Positions 45,042 to 58,004 of a DNA stretch of 64,000 nt are shown in pieces. Each line of letters opens with the position of its first letter. The stretch's first letter is position 1. The translations under genes were made by a program, and so were the position numbers. The notes under the pieces are model-generated. The model was not told the DNA's origin, did no database searches, and was given only the letters and a program-made list of their open reading frames with translations. The stretch comes from Telmatactis stephensoni. Its lineage: Eukaryota; Cnidaria; Anthozoa; Actiniaria; Isophelliidae. The stretch covers positions 372,001-436,000 of the forward strand of contig JALIZF010001808.1 of the NCBI GenBank assembly GCA_029948255.1, read 5' to 3'.

Positions 45042-46157
45042 TTGATTTCGTGACAACACTTTCGTTTCTTTGACTTCTGTCGAGGCAAAAGAAGAGACGG
45101 GATCGAATGCACGAGTTCCCAGTTCCCGAGTACACGACGCCGACGAATCGTGCAAACATGCACGTTCACACAACACAGGAAGCCCAACGAGAGAACCATC
45201 GGTGCCAAAATTTTTAACTCGTGGATTGCAAATCCGCGACCTATTGGGATTTTCCCTCCTTCCCCCTCCCATTCAGAGCCAGCTGAACTTTCTACATCGA
45301 ATATCCTTTAATATTATTGACCAATAAATTACAGCAACGTTCAGTTATACTCAAACCTTATATGAAAGACTTTGAGGTTTATCTAACTACCACATTTCTA
45401 CATAACTAGTTTTTCTGGTGCTTATACAACAGATCAATAAAAACTTTGACTGTAGTAAAAATTATAGTTTTAAAAACTTTTAAAATTGTTGACACAACCT
45501 GACAATAAACAAGAACCAGACAATCTCAACTTGCATGCAGTACACTAGAGGAATTTTCATAAGACAGCGAAATGGCATGGTAACAGAACAACATGTTACT
45601 GTGGTTTTTGATATTCTGTGAACTCCGATAGCCAATTGGCATTTTTGCTTCTGTCAATCAAAACTCAGAACATTACCAAACAGTTTCCAAGACTGTCCAC
45701 ATACCCTGTCAGCACGGTACCGCCCAGAAAATTTCAATTCAATTTTTGAAATTGAAATTTTGTGGCTGGAGTCTCAGAAACTATATTACAATGTTTGGAG
45801 ATTTAATTGACAGAAGCAAAATAACAATAATTGGCAGTTGGCATTTGAATGTCAGAGTTCACAGAATATTGAAAAACTGTAGTAATGGTAGATTATTTCC
45901 AATGTTTTTAGATGTTATATTGCAGCTCTGACATGGTCACAGCCAGGCATTGGTTCATTTCACACTCATATGAAAACAGTTCTTTGTTATATTCATATTC
46001 TAAAAATAAAGAAAACTAATTTTATTAGAGTGCATGAATGCATCATATCTGACTGTGATTAACTGTTTTGGAAACAGGAACTATTCAAAAACATATCAAG
46101 TACAGTACTTCAATATTAATAATTAAACTACTAGTAAGAGATCTAATTAAAACAATA
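45042..46157. other. USP7 upstream region, no gene seen
   Basis: Presumed USP7 promoter with comparatively high GC (45050-45260), then AT-rich sequence. A fragment related to the GTGTGAAAACAG repeat family is near 45930-45990. Confidence 0.5.
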
Positions 46158-47997
46158 TTAATTTGTGGAAAGGGATTCTGGAGGGATAACTGTTACTGGA
46201 ACACTGCTGTGATGAACACAGTAGTCACTAACACTGCCTATTAATGTTCGACGGACTGTCCCACATCCTCTGGATCCCATCAGTATTTGATTGGCATCAT
46301 AGTCTTTTGCAAGTTGACAGATAGATTCTCCTGGTTTTCCATTTCCTTTGTACAATCTGCATTTCATCTGAAAATAAAGCAAATTACCAATAAACTCCTG
46401 GAAAGTCAAGGGTTTATTACAACATTACTGTAATAAATTCATTGATATATGAACAAGTTATTGTAAATCTGTACAATGTACATGTATGGGCTATAGATAA
46501 ATATTGTAATAATCATGCATTTACTTTTGTCCTTTAAATTGAAATGGAAAGGAATTCAAAATAGGCTGCAAGGGATATATTGGCAGTCTGATTAGAAAAA
46601 TAGAGATAATAGAAAAGGTTTTACACAGGGTATAAGGATAGCTTGTTCAACAGCAATGATATTTAAATGTTCCAATGGACCACAGGCATTTGTTAAAACA
46701 TTGATAATTTTACCCCTAATTCATGACACTTTTTGTTGTAGTAGCCAATAATTTTTGCTGCATTACTGATACTCTCGTCCACAGCTTTATTCCATTCTGA
46801 TGGTAAAACTGACCCTCCATCTGTGGAAATGAAAATTCAGACAATGAGTTAGACTCCAAGTAGACTAATAAAAATTATACACTCTAGTAAGACTTGAAGC
46901 ACTATTAAGACAGTATAATGACATTATTGATAATGAACACTGAAAAGCAAGAGAAGTACTTGGTTATGCCTCCTGCTCCTATTAGCTTTCTTTTCTTGTG
47001 CTTTATGTCTCCAATCAACTTTATATCATATAGTATAGAGAAATGCCCATGCATTTCATTATATTGCTTAAGAAAATAACTATTAGAAATTACACTGAAT
47101 AATATTACCTAAAGGTTGCTATCACTTACATGGATAGGGAGATGATGGAGCCATGGGTGGTTCTTGAACATGAAGAACAAGCACTTCTTCACTTTTGTCA
47201 TGAATGTTTTTAGCGTACCCTAAAGAGTGTTAAAACATAGCAAGAATTCCTCATTCTCTTACACTCAATGGTAAATTCAATTGACCAGTCTACAAAATGC
47301 TCAATACCCAGGCTAGGATTAAAAAAAAAACCAACACAAAACAACAACAACAACAAGAAAGAAAAAAAAAAGAAAAAAGAAAAAAAAAAAAACCCAAAAT
47401 GCTGGCCATGGCTGGCTGGTTTCTTTTTTATATTCAATCAAGTATTCTTAAGACTGGTCAATTAATTCATTTAAAACAAAATAAATAAAATTAATGAATA
47501 TTTAATTGTTAATTTCTGTCATTAGTAATTATTTCTGCATCATTTCAGCAACACAAAGGCTGTTCTCCAACAAGGGATTACAGCTGTAAAAGGGTAGTTA
47601 TTAATGAACAAATAGAGCTTAACCCAGAATTACACTTTGATTGCTTTGAGTTCAAATCCCAATGAAATTAATGCAATGGCGTTATTCGACTGGTTGGCAT
47701 CTAAATCATTCCATATTAACCACAGCATCAATCCCTAAAAGAAATCTATAAACTGTACATACTGAAATGAATAAAATTAATATAAATCGATCCAAAGGAA
47801 CAATATTAATTCTGATGCTGAGGTTTCGTGCTGTCACCGAGTATGTTTAACTTATAAAGCTTATATAAGTAACTTAAGTTATATTTACAACACACGATGC
47901 TTCTTCGAAGAAAAATCGTAAAATTCTTACACTCAAATGCCTTTTCACTATGTTGGCTGCCGTCCACAGGTATAACTACTCTTTTACGCGTAGACAT
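46158..47997 (-). CDS. Universal stress protein, array member 8 (USP8)
   Basis: 157 aa, the shortest of the array, in four exons: 47931-47997, 47130-47219, 46714-46820 and 46158-46367; phases 1, 1, 0; 474 nt in frame. The ATG at 47997 gives MSTRKRVVIPVDGSQHS. The frame is open upstream to at least 48255 with in-frame ATGs, so a longer N-terminus is possible, but nothing in it resembles the family. The loop is G119-x2-G122-x9-G132S (GSRGCGTVRRTLIGS). The exon 3 donor is GTAAAA, weak. This is the right-hand end of the array; the next gene is divergent. Confidence 0.92.
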
Positions 47998-50370
47998 TCT
48001 GTATTTTGTTCTTTCTAATCCAGTTGGACTTTCACGTTGAGAGTTTGGAGTAAATAACCTAGTTGAAAAATACACGACGTTTATACCTCCCAATGACGTC
48101 ACCATACTCGATTCCAGACTCTTGCTCCAAAAAAATGCACGATGGTGGGAAACGGCTGTACACAGGCTACATGTGTACCCCATATGCAACATTTTTTCTT
48201 CCGAATCCGATTTGTAAGCCATTTCATTTTCTATTTCTAAGAAAAGGAATGCCAATTTTTAGCAATACTGCAGTTTGAAAATATCAGTTTGGTCGAACGA
48301 AATGAAACTTGCAATATTGGTAACCCTGTGTAATCGAGTGCGTGCAAGCGAGACACCGGCCGCGGGGAAGGAGAGAGAGAAGATTGTACAGGCAAGAACA
48401 ACCTATGGAAAGTAGCTCAAGTGGATTGGTTATCGCGGGTTATAGTATTGCCCTGAAGTACGTCTGTTGTTACTGACTGTCGTGTAAGCAAACAGTCAAC
48501 GAACGGTAAGATAACGCCAATGATATTACAGCTGTAATTTAATCTGCGCTTGTTTGTCTCTTTGATTAATCAACCAAAACGTGCAAGAAGTAAAATTAGA
48601 CTCAGCAGGAGGCTACTGATGGAAATAATAGGTTTAAGTTGAATGGTCCTTCAACGTAAACTTCTGCAAAAGATTGAGAGTGCTTTGATTCATCATCTTT
48701 AGACGTTTTCCCCCGACAATTTCAAGATGCCTCAGGCTCCACTCCATCTCCCATGCATATAAAAAGAACTCCTTTTCGATAATTTATTTACACAACGGTT
48801 AGCCAGATGATTTGTAAATTTTAAATTACGCTTTCTTTCACAAGTACAATTCATTATTATTCAATTCCTGGATTTCATATGACGTCATTTTCAATCACGC
48901 TGGAATTCTCATCAGCTGAAAGACAAGTTTTCAGTAGAATATTCTCTGGTTGAGAGAACATTGTGGTCAAACACTGACCACCATTTGAAGCAGATAATGA
49001 GATTCATCAGCTGTTTGAAACCAAGATATAATTATTGCTTGGCTAGTTTTAATTTAGAGTCCTTGGGGGCTATACAGCAAGATTTTGCCTAAGAAGGGTA
49101 GCTTTTCTGGCTAAAGGTATACGAAAAGGGGTTTGTCTCATGCCATATGCCACACTGTATAAAACTTCAGGAATGTAAAATAATATTGTTGGACATCATG
49201 TTCTGTCATATTTGCCTGTTTGCAATGGACATCATGTGAAAATTTTTTCTCTCAGCTGAATGACAAATCTTCAATACAATACAGTATGGTTGCCCGGGAG
49301 GGGACCTCCTATATATAAGAGGACGGGCCGGGGATGCTTGTCGGAAATTTTGAAAATGACCCCTAAAAGGCACCTGAGTGGAAGTGGCAACAATTCATTT
49401 CTACCCCTAAAAGGTTAAAAATCAATAAAAAAGAAATTTGAAGTAAGAAACACTTTGTTATCGGTGTGCTTTGAAGATTCAATTTGTCCCTTTCATGCTT
49501 ATTTTAGGTAGTTTATTTACCCCAAAACAGTCCCTAAAAGGTAGCAGCTATGTCTCTGGTAGTCCACTTAAGTCTGAGACACCCTAAAAGGTACCAGATT
49601 GCAGATTTTGACCCCTAAAAGGTACGACAAGCATCCCCGTCCATTTACGATTGGAGTCTTCCCCCCCCCCCCCCGGGTATGGTTGAGAGCACATGAAGGG
49701 CAATCGATGTTTTCCCGTCATTTGAAGCTAGATAATGAAATTCAAGGGCTTTTATTTATATCAGCTGATTGAAAACAAGCAATAATTGTACATTAAATGA
49801 TCAAAGCCTAAAGGCATCCCAGGGACCTCGGTTTTAAAGAAAGGGGGAGGAGAGGGGAGGGGAGTAGAAAGGGAAAAGAGAAGATAGATGCCCTCAGCAT
49901 TTGACTACCTCAAACCATTTCCAAAAGCCAAAACTAATCTGGGGTCTGATTGGCTTCATATTTACAATTAAATTATAATGAGGCCATTAGGTGTTTGGGT
50001 GCTAATGTGCTTATGCCATCTAAAATTACCAGCTTGTAACAAGCTTATGAACATTATGATGATAAACATGAAATTGAATGACTGAAACACTTTTGTTGGG
50101 CAAATCCTTTTACAATTGAGTACATCCCCGGGGTGATAAACCTAAGAATGTCTGAGAACAAGGCCAATCCAAAGGCTAAAGAAAAGAATATGTTTTTATT
50201 TTAAATTTTCTTTCTTCTCCCCAGTCCCCCACCCCTTCCCTCCCCCTCCTCTCCCCTCCCCTCCCTTCCCCCTTCCCAATCCCCCGGAGCCTGTTCACAG
50301 GCTATTCACTTGTCTATTATCTACTTTAATCATCCCAGACTAACACCCAGGAAATGGTTTTGTAGGAAAT
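47998..50370. other. Divergent intergenic region between USP8 and the SLC22 gene
   Basis: 2.4 kb holding the promoters of both genes. It contains the hAT element 49293-49677, TGACGTCA sites near 48103 and 48884, and C-rich/T-rich tracts near 50215-50285. A fragment of the hAT family interior lies near 50030-50130. No gene seen. Confidence 0.55.
49293..49677. mobile_element. hAT-like 385-bp element with exact 8-bp duplication
   Basis: Termini CCCGGGAGGGGACCTCC and GGAGTCTTCC...CCGGG, flanked by TATGGTTG at 49285-49292 and 49678-49685. Just inside, GGGGATGCTTGTCGG pairs with CGACAAGCATCCCC. The interior repeats ACCCCTAAAAGG words, as in 44037-44426. No coding capacity. The long poly-C at the right end may be unstable. 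Confidence 0.88.
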
Positions 50371-53300
50371 ATGGCTTTATCCATGGATGAAATGCTGCAT
50401 AGAATTGGTAGCCTTGGTGTCTACCAAATCCGACTTCTTGTTACACTAAGTTGGGTTCTCCTGTTCAATATTGGATATCCTTATCTTCTTATTACTTTCT
50501 TGATATTTGAGCCTCCGTGGAGATGTGTTACAAACAGTACCCTCTGTTCAATAACAGAGGAAATTCATCCAGGGGATGAGCATTATGATTTTAGATGTGG
50601 TATTCCAAGAAGTGAGTGGGAGTTTGCTGGTGAGAGAATATCAGTTGTAACAGAGGTAATTAAAATTATGATTTATCATTAACAGTTATTTTAAGTATCA
50701 GTGTTTTGAGCTACAAGTCATTCCAGCTGTCATTTCATATTGTCAAAGGGTCTCCATAGATTAGGGAAATAATGGTTGTCCATATACTAGTTGTAATCAA
50801 TTACTGTATTGTAGTTGTTGATGACTTAAGTCCATGCACTGGAGAAAAACGCTGTCAATAACAAACATGGCTCATTTGTTTTAGTTTCAATATGTTTTCA
50901 TTATTGATCACAACTAGTTATATTTGGCAGCTCATGTTGCCTCTGGTCTGCAAAGTCCCTTCCATCCAAGGTCCTTTATAATCAGAGTCATCCAGTTAAT
51001 GCTCTTTCACTGATTGAAGTTGTTATATTTTTTGACAGTTTGAATTAGTGTGCAACAAGGCATCTTTAAGTGTAGTTGCACCAACATTATTCTTTATTGG
51101 CACATTGGTCTCTGATTGCTTCAGTGGTATTTTGTCAGACAAGATTGGACGTAAGCCAGTTACGGTTATATCTGGTTTCTTTGTCTCTGTTTTCTCTGTT
51201 GGAGCTGCTCTTTCTAACAGCTACTGGCTTTACACAGTCTTCAGATTATTTGTTGGTGCTAGTTACTGTAAGTGAGAACTGCTTCTCAAGTTTATAAGAT
51301 GATTTTATAATGAATGACAATGTAGCTGTCTTGTGATAACCTGGGAATACTCCTTTACTAGCCAGCTCCCCTGCAGGCAACACGGCTTTGTTTGGCAAGG
51401 GTGAGACTGCGGCAAAATGTACCATGCATGTGAAATGATCCAGATGAAAAATTTTGCCATTTACTTTGCCAGCAAAAACTAATTAAAAGCCACAGAAGCC
51501 AAACTTAATCCCCAGAAAATCAATCAGTTTGAGAATATTGTATTATATTCTGTCACCTGACTTTAGCACTAAGTACCTATCTGTTTGCTCCAGTGCTCAA
51601 AGTTAAGCTCAAAGATAAGACATGGAAAAATCTTTTGATAAAAATTCTAAAATTATTTCATGGGATTCCTGTGGTAAAGATGCAGAGGTGCCTAAGCCTG
51701 CAAAGACTCATGCATGCACAGTTGTTTCACTTTTACTGGGGTGTTGGCAAGGGTTATTGTACCCACAATAATGGGTGTCATGACTGATCTGTATATTTGA
51801 TCAATTTCTTTTCAGCTGCAACCTTTATACCTACATATACACTTAGTATGGAATTTGTTGGTGTTAAACATCGGCATATATCTGGTACCATTATTTGGTC
51901 TAGCTGGGCATTAACACTGATGTTATTGGCTGGTATTGCTTATTTCTTTAATGACTGGAGAGCTGTTACTCTTGCTGGAGCTGTTCCTGGATTTTTGATT
52001 GTTAGCTTTTGGTGGTAGGTATCTTGGTGAACTTATTTCCAGAGGGTTTTTTGTATAAGTGTGAAATAGACTGTACTGTGCTGTGATCCAGGCAGTGCCA
52101 TGATACCAATAAGAACATTTTGAAGTTCCTGCTGTAACCTGATATGAAAACTGCTCCACAAAAGTTGACAGTAATTAACACCATAACTTAGTTTAAACGT
52201 ACGACCTACACTTAAATTATTTTTGTACGTCTGATATATGCACTTAATTATCATTCAGGTTCATCCCAGAATCAGTTAGATTCCTGGTCTTAAAAGGGAA
52301 AACTCAGGAAGCTGAGAAGACTTTGATTCAGATAGCCAAAACAAATAGACGTGAACATCCAAATGAGCCTCTCAATAGTTACGAATTCAATAAAGAACAA
52401 CGAAAAGGAAGTCTGTTAGACCTTTTTAGAACCAAAAAGATGTTACATATCACAGTCTCTCTCTTCTTTATTTCGTAAGTATGGAGTCTTGTAAATCTAC
52501 TATCTAAATAATACTGGGATATTTGGAGGCATTTATTCTGGGTTTTCACCTACGTCATCGAAAAATTTCCAAAGCCCTGAGTGAAATAAAAATAATATCA
52601 CTCTAAAGAGCATGTAAAACTATGTAATTTCGCGAATTTTCAAATTAAAATGAGTTTTTGTTGCAGAGATATTAACCATTGAAGTGCTCAATTTTTAGTA
52701 AGAAATGTATGTCACTACGCAGTTGGTGTCCCTCCACAGGTCATCAAAATAACAGCGGATCTCACATCCCCGAGTAGAATCAGAGCATATCCTCTTAAAG
52801 AGGAGGAAAAACTTTATAACTCCAGGCAAGTTTGAGTCCAAAAGATGTTGTGATGCAAAGATATCAACAGTTTTACAAAGCCAGTTATTACAAAGAAATG
52901 TATGGCGCCGCCATATTGGTGTCCCACTTTGGGACACCAACATGGCAGACAGTAATTAAGATTGACAAACTCATTTAAAATGGCAATTTATTCATATATT
53001 TTGATACAGATACCGAATAAACAATGGCTTTAATCATAGAGCAAGTCAAAAGAGTGTTCACTTCTAACAAATTCATCGTTTTACGTCCTGAGGAAAACGC
53101 GTGACAGTGTTGCGTGACAAAGATTTTACCTTTCATAACTCGAAAACCAAACGAGGGAAATTTTTCAAATATTCAAAAAAAAACTTCGCTTAGGGTATGT
53201 AAGCAACATATTTCAGACTAGATTCAATGTGATCAATATGAAACATGATTTTTTTTCGATGACGTCACGTGAAAACCCAGAATAAGTTGCACATTAATGG

Positions 53301-56300
53301 AGACTATAATTAATTAAATGAGAAAATGTACGTGTCATTTAATGTGAAGTTATGGAGAGGACAAGAGGTCCAAAAGTGCAAAATGATGATGGATCACCCC
53401 CCTCTTTCCCCAATTCACACCCTTAGCTTAAACAAGGAATGCCTGAAGGGGATCATTCATAAAAACTTTGTTTGTACTTACACCACTACTTGTTTATAGC
53501 ACTTTAAAACAATACAAATCAAATAAACATAACTGGCTAAGAATCCCAAACCAGTTGGCTATGTACAAGCATATTTTGAACTAAGGACTACCTGGAACAA
53601 ATCCAGCCTAGTGGCCAGAGCGGGACTTGACCTTGGGAGCACTGGATTACAAGACTGACGCTCTGACCTCTTGATCATGCTGGCTCATGGTATGTTTTTG
53701 TTTAGGGTAACAACGACAGTGGTGTACCTCGCTGTTACAATCACCTCACCATCTTTAGGTGGAAACATGTACCTTAATGTGTTTTTAATTGGTATTGTTG
53801 AAATTCCTGCTGAAATCATTGGTATGGTAGCTATCAAAAGGTAAATAAATGTCAGGAACCACTGAGGGAATGTCAAACATATAAAAAAGTCTTACAAAAT
53901 TTTGGTCATCTTTCATGGTTCTCAAAGTCTCATTTTTTCGCAAAAAGCCATCGGTCTCGTCTTTTGGAAATAAAGGAAGTTGATGGAAGAGTCTTTGGAT
54001 TGTGAAGAATTAGCCTTGTCTAATTGGGTTCTTGCAAATTCTCACCTTGACCATTCAACACCCCTCCCTTGGTGAGTGTAGTGACCTCTCCCCTTTAAAG
54101 CTGGCTTCTTAACAAAACCCTTCAGCAAAACAGTGCACACACATACATGCACTAAAGAGAAAACAAGTTGTTGAGGATTTCATCATGGGGGAGGGGGGGG
54201 GGGGGGGGGTAAGGGAGGATAGGGGGCATGCACAATTAGCAGAAACTCACTTGACCCCAAAAATTCATTCTACAAATTATTTTCAAAATAAACTGTTAAA
54301 TCTATCATTATCTTGAGTGCCATAAACTGCAATGTCATTATTGTTATTTTATGAAGGTTTGGTCGCAGGAATGTTATTTCAGCCAGCCTTGTAGTGGCAG
54401 CTTCTGGAGTAGTCAGTGTAATTGTGTTAACAATGTATGATCCTGGAAATCACACAGGTATGTGTGATGTGTGTGCTTGATAAAGATTAGAAGGAAGCAA
54501 GGGTGGTTGAGGACTGAAAGCACTGGTCTGTCACCTCTGTGGTCCCTCTTGGTCGATTCCTGGACGGGGCATCACGTGGCTTCAGTTTGTTTGTTTGTTC
54601 TATTGGGGATTCCTTGCTCTGAGGGTTTTTCTTGTGGGTACTGCAGTTTTCCCTCCCTCAGTAAAAACAAACTAGTTTTGATCATGTGTTCTGTGATCAG
54701 ACAGGAGTCCAGTGGTGGCTGGCTGCTACTTTATATACTTCAACTTGACTAGTTCAGCTGCACCCTACATAATTCAGCACCTGCAGGGGTGGATCCAGGA
54801 TTATCTTCAGGAGGGGGTGCACCATCATATAAATTGGAAACTGCCAGAGGGTATTTGGGAAAAATATTGAGAGAAAAGGACTCAGTCATCTCAGGAAGGG
54901 ATGTGCACCCCCTGCATCCCTCCCCTAAATCTGCCCCTGACCTGTGCTGAAAGGGGTGATGAGCTGATACTCCAAATTTAGATTCTCTTGATTTGTTTTT
55001 CAGGTTACAGAGTAGGAAGAATATCCACATCGTTAGTAGCAAAGTTAGCAATAGTGATATCATACATAACAATGGTTATGTTTGCTGCTGAGTGTTATCC
55101 ATCTGTCATCAGGTATTGCCCATGATTTCATAAAGTATTAGTCTTCACATGATTCAACATCAGATATATGGGTGGGGTGCAGGGGGTGTGCTCCTTAGAT
55201 GACTTTGGGACCCAAGTTTTTTCAATGCTTAATTTAAAAAATATTCTCTGGACAATTTCCAATTTCTGATGCTGCACTCCTAACTGAAGGATTAATCCTG
55301 AATCAACCTGCTCGTCCTATCTCTTAGGGGTAAAAAGTCAGCTATTTGGTATCGTTTAGGGTGTTAAAATTGAAGTTTAGAGTTTTAGCATTTCCTGGTC
55401 TCTCCAAGGGTATCAAAAGAGCCCATCACTTATTATCTTATTCTCAAAATAATGGAAGAAACTTGTCTTGACAACAAAAGCTTGTCGACTGTTCAATGTT
55501 ATGTTCATCATAATGTTCATTAGCTTGTTATTGCTGGAATCTCTTAGGGGTTAAAAATTGTTCAGCCACACCCTTCTTAAAAGACTTCCAGGTATCTTTT
55601 AGGGGTATTTTTTAATTTCTGATGAGCATACCTGATCCTTTTACAATGGAGTCCCCCCCTGGGGGGGATTTTAATGCTCTAGATTTGAACATCAAGAGGT
55701 TTATATAGTGTAATACAAGACAGACATTTGAGATGCAGGAAAGGGCAAGGGTTGTGCAATCTGTTCTTCCTGACATACAGGAAAGGGAAGGATTGAGAAA
55801 TCTGTTCTTCTTGAAGCAGATTCTCTAAAGAAGTGGAAGATCAACACATCATTAGAACAGTCATTGAATTTCATTTTTAATTTTTCATGAAGGAGTACTG
55901 GTTTTGCAGTTTCAAATGCTGGTGTAGACATTGGTGGTGTTATTTCTCCTTTTGTTATAAAACTGGTGAGTATCTGATTGCTCAGCTGTAAGGGAAGCAG
56001 AAGTGGAAGGATCATACACAGACTTGGTATGCACTGTTCATTGTCTAGCTTCCACACCTAGGTGAGAAATGCAAGAATGAGTCTGCATATATTGCTTCCA
56101 CTTCTGCTTCCATCGCTCATGAAAACCAGCCCTAAAAGCCGGCACACACTAGGTGTCAGGTTGCTGTGACATGATGCGGGGACATATTGCAGTGACAATT
56201 CCCCTCGTGTGTACTGTGAAAATATCGTCGCCGTCACAGAATTTTTTCGCTGCAACGTCACATGAATTCAAACTGGTTTGAATTCATGCATAAGATCGCA

Positions 56301-56765
56301 GTTACAAAATCAGTAAAAGTGGCTTCGTTGCCGCAGAGCAAAGCGATGTTGCAGTGACCTGATGCCTAGTGTGTGCCAGCCTTAAAGGTGCGGTTATGTT
56401 GCATGATTTTATTTATATTACTGCACCTTAACCCAATTCACATTTTCTCTATACTATGCTTTCATCCACCCAGCCCATAAAAAAGTAAAATCATAGCTTG
56501 CAGACTAATAAATACTATTTCCTGTACTATTTTCCAGGATCACTTTCACCCACTACTACCTTATGGTACTATAGGAGGAGCAACATTACTTGCAGGAATT
56601 GTATGTTTAACACTAAAGGAAACAGGGGATAGACCAACCATGGAAACATTAAATGATGATAAATGGACAGAACTATCACACTTAAAACACCACCCAGTGG
56701 AAAGTAGTTTAGAACAAAATGGCAGTAGAATGTTTAGCAGTGGTGTAAGAGAGACTGATGTCTAG
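50371..56765 (+). CDS. SLC22-type organic cation/carnitine transporter-like protein
   Basis: Major-facilitator membrane transporter, 524 aa in nine exons: 50371-50655, 51039-51267, 51816-52014, 52259-52474, 53706-53840, 54357-54457, 55004-55112, 55893-55965 and 56538-56765. All are GT-AG and the frame holds throughout (1575 nt). The N-terminus (MDEMLHRIGSLGVYQIRLL) and the first membrane segment followed by an extracellular loop with Cys and N-glycosylation sites (CVTNST) are typical of SLC22. GILSDKIGRKP (125-135) is the MFS loop-2 signature and WFIPESVRFL (from 238) the conserved P-E-S motif after helix 6. The loop after helix 1 is shorter than in vertebrate OCTs. It would sit in the plasma membrane and move organic ions or zwitterions; the substrate is not readable. 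The C-terminal tail is polar, about 50 residues. Confidence 0.9.
53612..53685 (-). mobile_element. tRNA-Thr-derived SINE head
   Basis: On the minus strand: GCCAGCATGATCAAGAGG, then AGAGCGTCAGTCTTGTAATC (anticodon-arm-like, TGT) and B box GGTCAAGTCCCG. The acceptor stem pairs only in its first five positions, so it is not a functional tRNA. It lies in intron 4 of the SLC22 gene. Confidence 0.65.
54186..54211. repeat. Poly-G run
   Basis: GGGGGAGGGGGGGG-type run in intron 5 of the SLC22 gene; prone to sequencing error. Confidence 0.9.
54784..54939. mobile_element. MITE with CAGGGG.GGATCCAGGATT ends
   Basis: Copy of the family at 9326-9482: CAGGGGTGGATCCAGGATT at the left, AAATCTGCCCCTG at the right, inverted with respect to each other. 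Lies in intron 6 of the SLC22 gene. Confidence 0.8.
55308..55670. mobile_element. hAT-like element, one end lost
   Basis: Reverse-oriented relative of 44037-44426: it shares TCTCTTAGGGGTAAAAA, AAAGAGCCCATC, ATGTTCATTAGCTTGTTAT and the end GATCCTTTTACAATGGAGTC. The left terminal inverted repeat is missing. In intron 7 of the SLC22 gene. Confidence 0.8.
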
Positions 56766-56770
56766 GCATA

Positions 56771-57081
56771 CCGTATTTACTCGAATAAGCGCCTCCCCTG
56801 AATAAGTGCCTCCCCCGACTAAGCGCCCCCTTTGGACAAAAAAATTAATAAGCTCCTCCCCCGAATAAACGCCTCAGCACCTCGTTATAGTATACTAATA
56901 CCAGTATTGTTGTAGTAGTATAACATTGATATTAACAGGAAAGCATACTTTGCCAGTTGTGTACGCATTTCCTCCTGCTGAATAAGCGCCTCCCCCGAAT
57001 AAGCGCCTCCCCCAAATAAGCGCCCTGTTTTAGACGTGAAAAATTAATTAAGCGCCGGGGAGCTTATTCGAGTAAATACGG
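56771..57081. mobile_element. TA-flanked MITE directly after the SLC22 stop codon
   Basis: Second copy of the family at 34521-34854, with ends CCGTATTTACTCGAATAAGC and GCTTATTCGAGTAAATACGG and TA at 56769-56770 and 57082-57083. Only five bases separate the stop codon from the element. Confidence 0.88.
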
Positions 57082-57083
57082 TA

Positions 57084-58004
57084 CTGTTGATTACCGTTTG
57101 GACAAAATATAGCCGACTTCTGAGATAGCCTGACACTTCACCTGCCACTATAGTATCAAGATGAGGCTATACGTGCATAAAGTTCAGTCATTAAATGTAA
57201 CAAGACAAAAGTTTTAGCATATAGCCTCATTCTCAATCCTTTGTATAAGGCAGGTGAAGCATATCTTAGCTAGGAACTGGACTGTTGTTCAGACAGTCAC
57301 ACAAATTGGCAGTCTTAGTTTTCCAGCATCAATGATGAACACTTGAAAATGGTGGGATTTGAATAAGGAGCAACAGATGTAGTACATACATCTATTAACA
57401 TAGAGTTAAGAGCAATGAAATATATTTGTATATCAATTTTTGATAGCATGCATGCATGGGCATGCTGTGGTTCATGGTCAAAAGTTGTGCTTTACTACTG
57501 AATGGAGCACAGGGCGAGAGATTATTTTTTTCCTCTCTCACCCTAGTTCTGATGCCAGCAGCACTAGCCTCACACATGTATGCCTTTTGAACTTTTGTAC
57601 AGAGGAAAATCAAACTTTTTTTCTAGAATATTTACTTAATAACAGCTAGCTTTTCTCATGCTCCACTCAGGTAGTACAGCACTTTGGAAGTGCCGAGAGC
57701 ACTCAAGAAGACAGTGATGTCTTGTGCTCTCCCTGCACTTCTTTCATGTTCGTCACTTCCACCCTGCTGTATTACTGAATTGAGCTCAGAAACAGCTGTT
57801 CTATTTGTTAAAAAGTATTTAAAAGGGATTTGGGAATAATAACATTTTTATTAATATTTGGGAGTATTAATATTTTAAAGAATTTGGTTTCAAAAAGAAT
57901 GTAATTAGACATATTTTATTTTTTTAAGGTATTTTTCCATTTACAACATATTTAGTTTATATACAATATAATTAATGTAAATAAGACAAGAACAACAACA
58001 AATA
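57084..58004. other. Convergent intergenic region, no gene seen
   Basis: Between the 3' ends of the SLC22 gene (plus) and the hnRNP gene (minus). A degraded inverted pair near 57650-57770 (CTCCACTCAGGTAGTACAGC against the complement of CCCTGCTGTATTACTGAATTGAG) is likely repeat-derived. Confidence 0.5.

Noticed and set aside
44727..45272. 181-residue frame beginning upstream of USP7 exon 1
   Set aside because: Only the exon 1 part is USP-like. The upstream text has no family similarity and the downstream text is intron. The ATG at 45041 fits the family.
47997..48255. 86-residue N-terminal extension of USP8
   Set aside because: In frame but without any motif; the ATG at 47997 matches the start of paralogues. 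Left as a possibility in the gene entry.
53612..53685. tRNA-Thr gene on the minus strand
   Set aside because: The anticodon arm looks like tRNA-Thr(TGT), but the acceptor stem pairs only partly and it lies in an intron amid repeat sequence.
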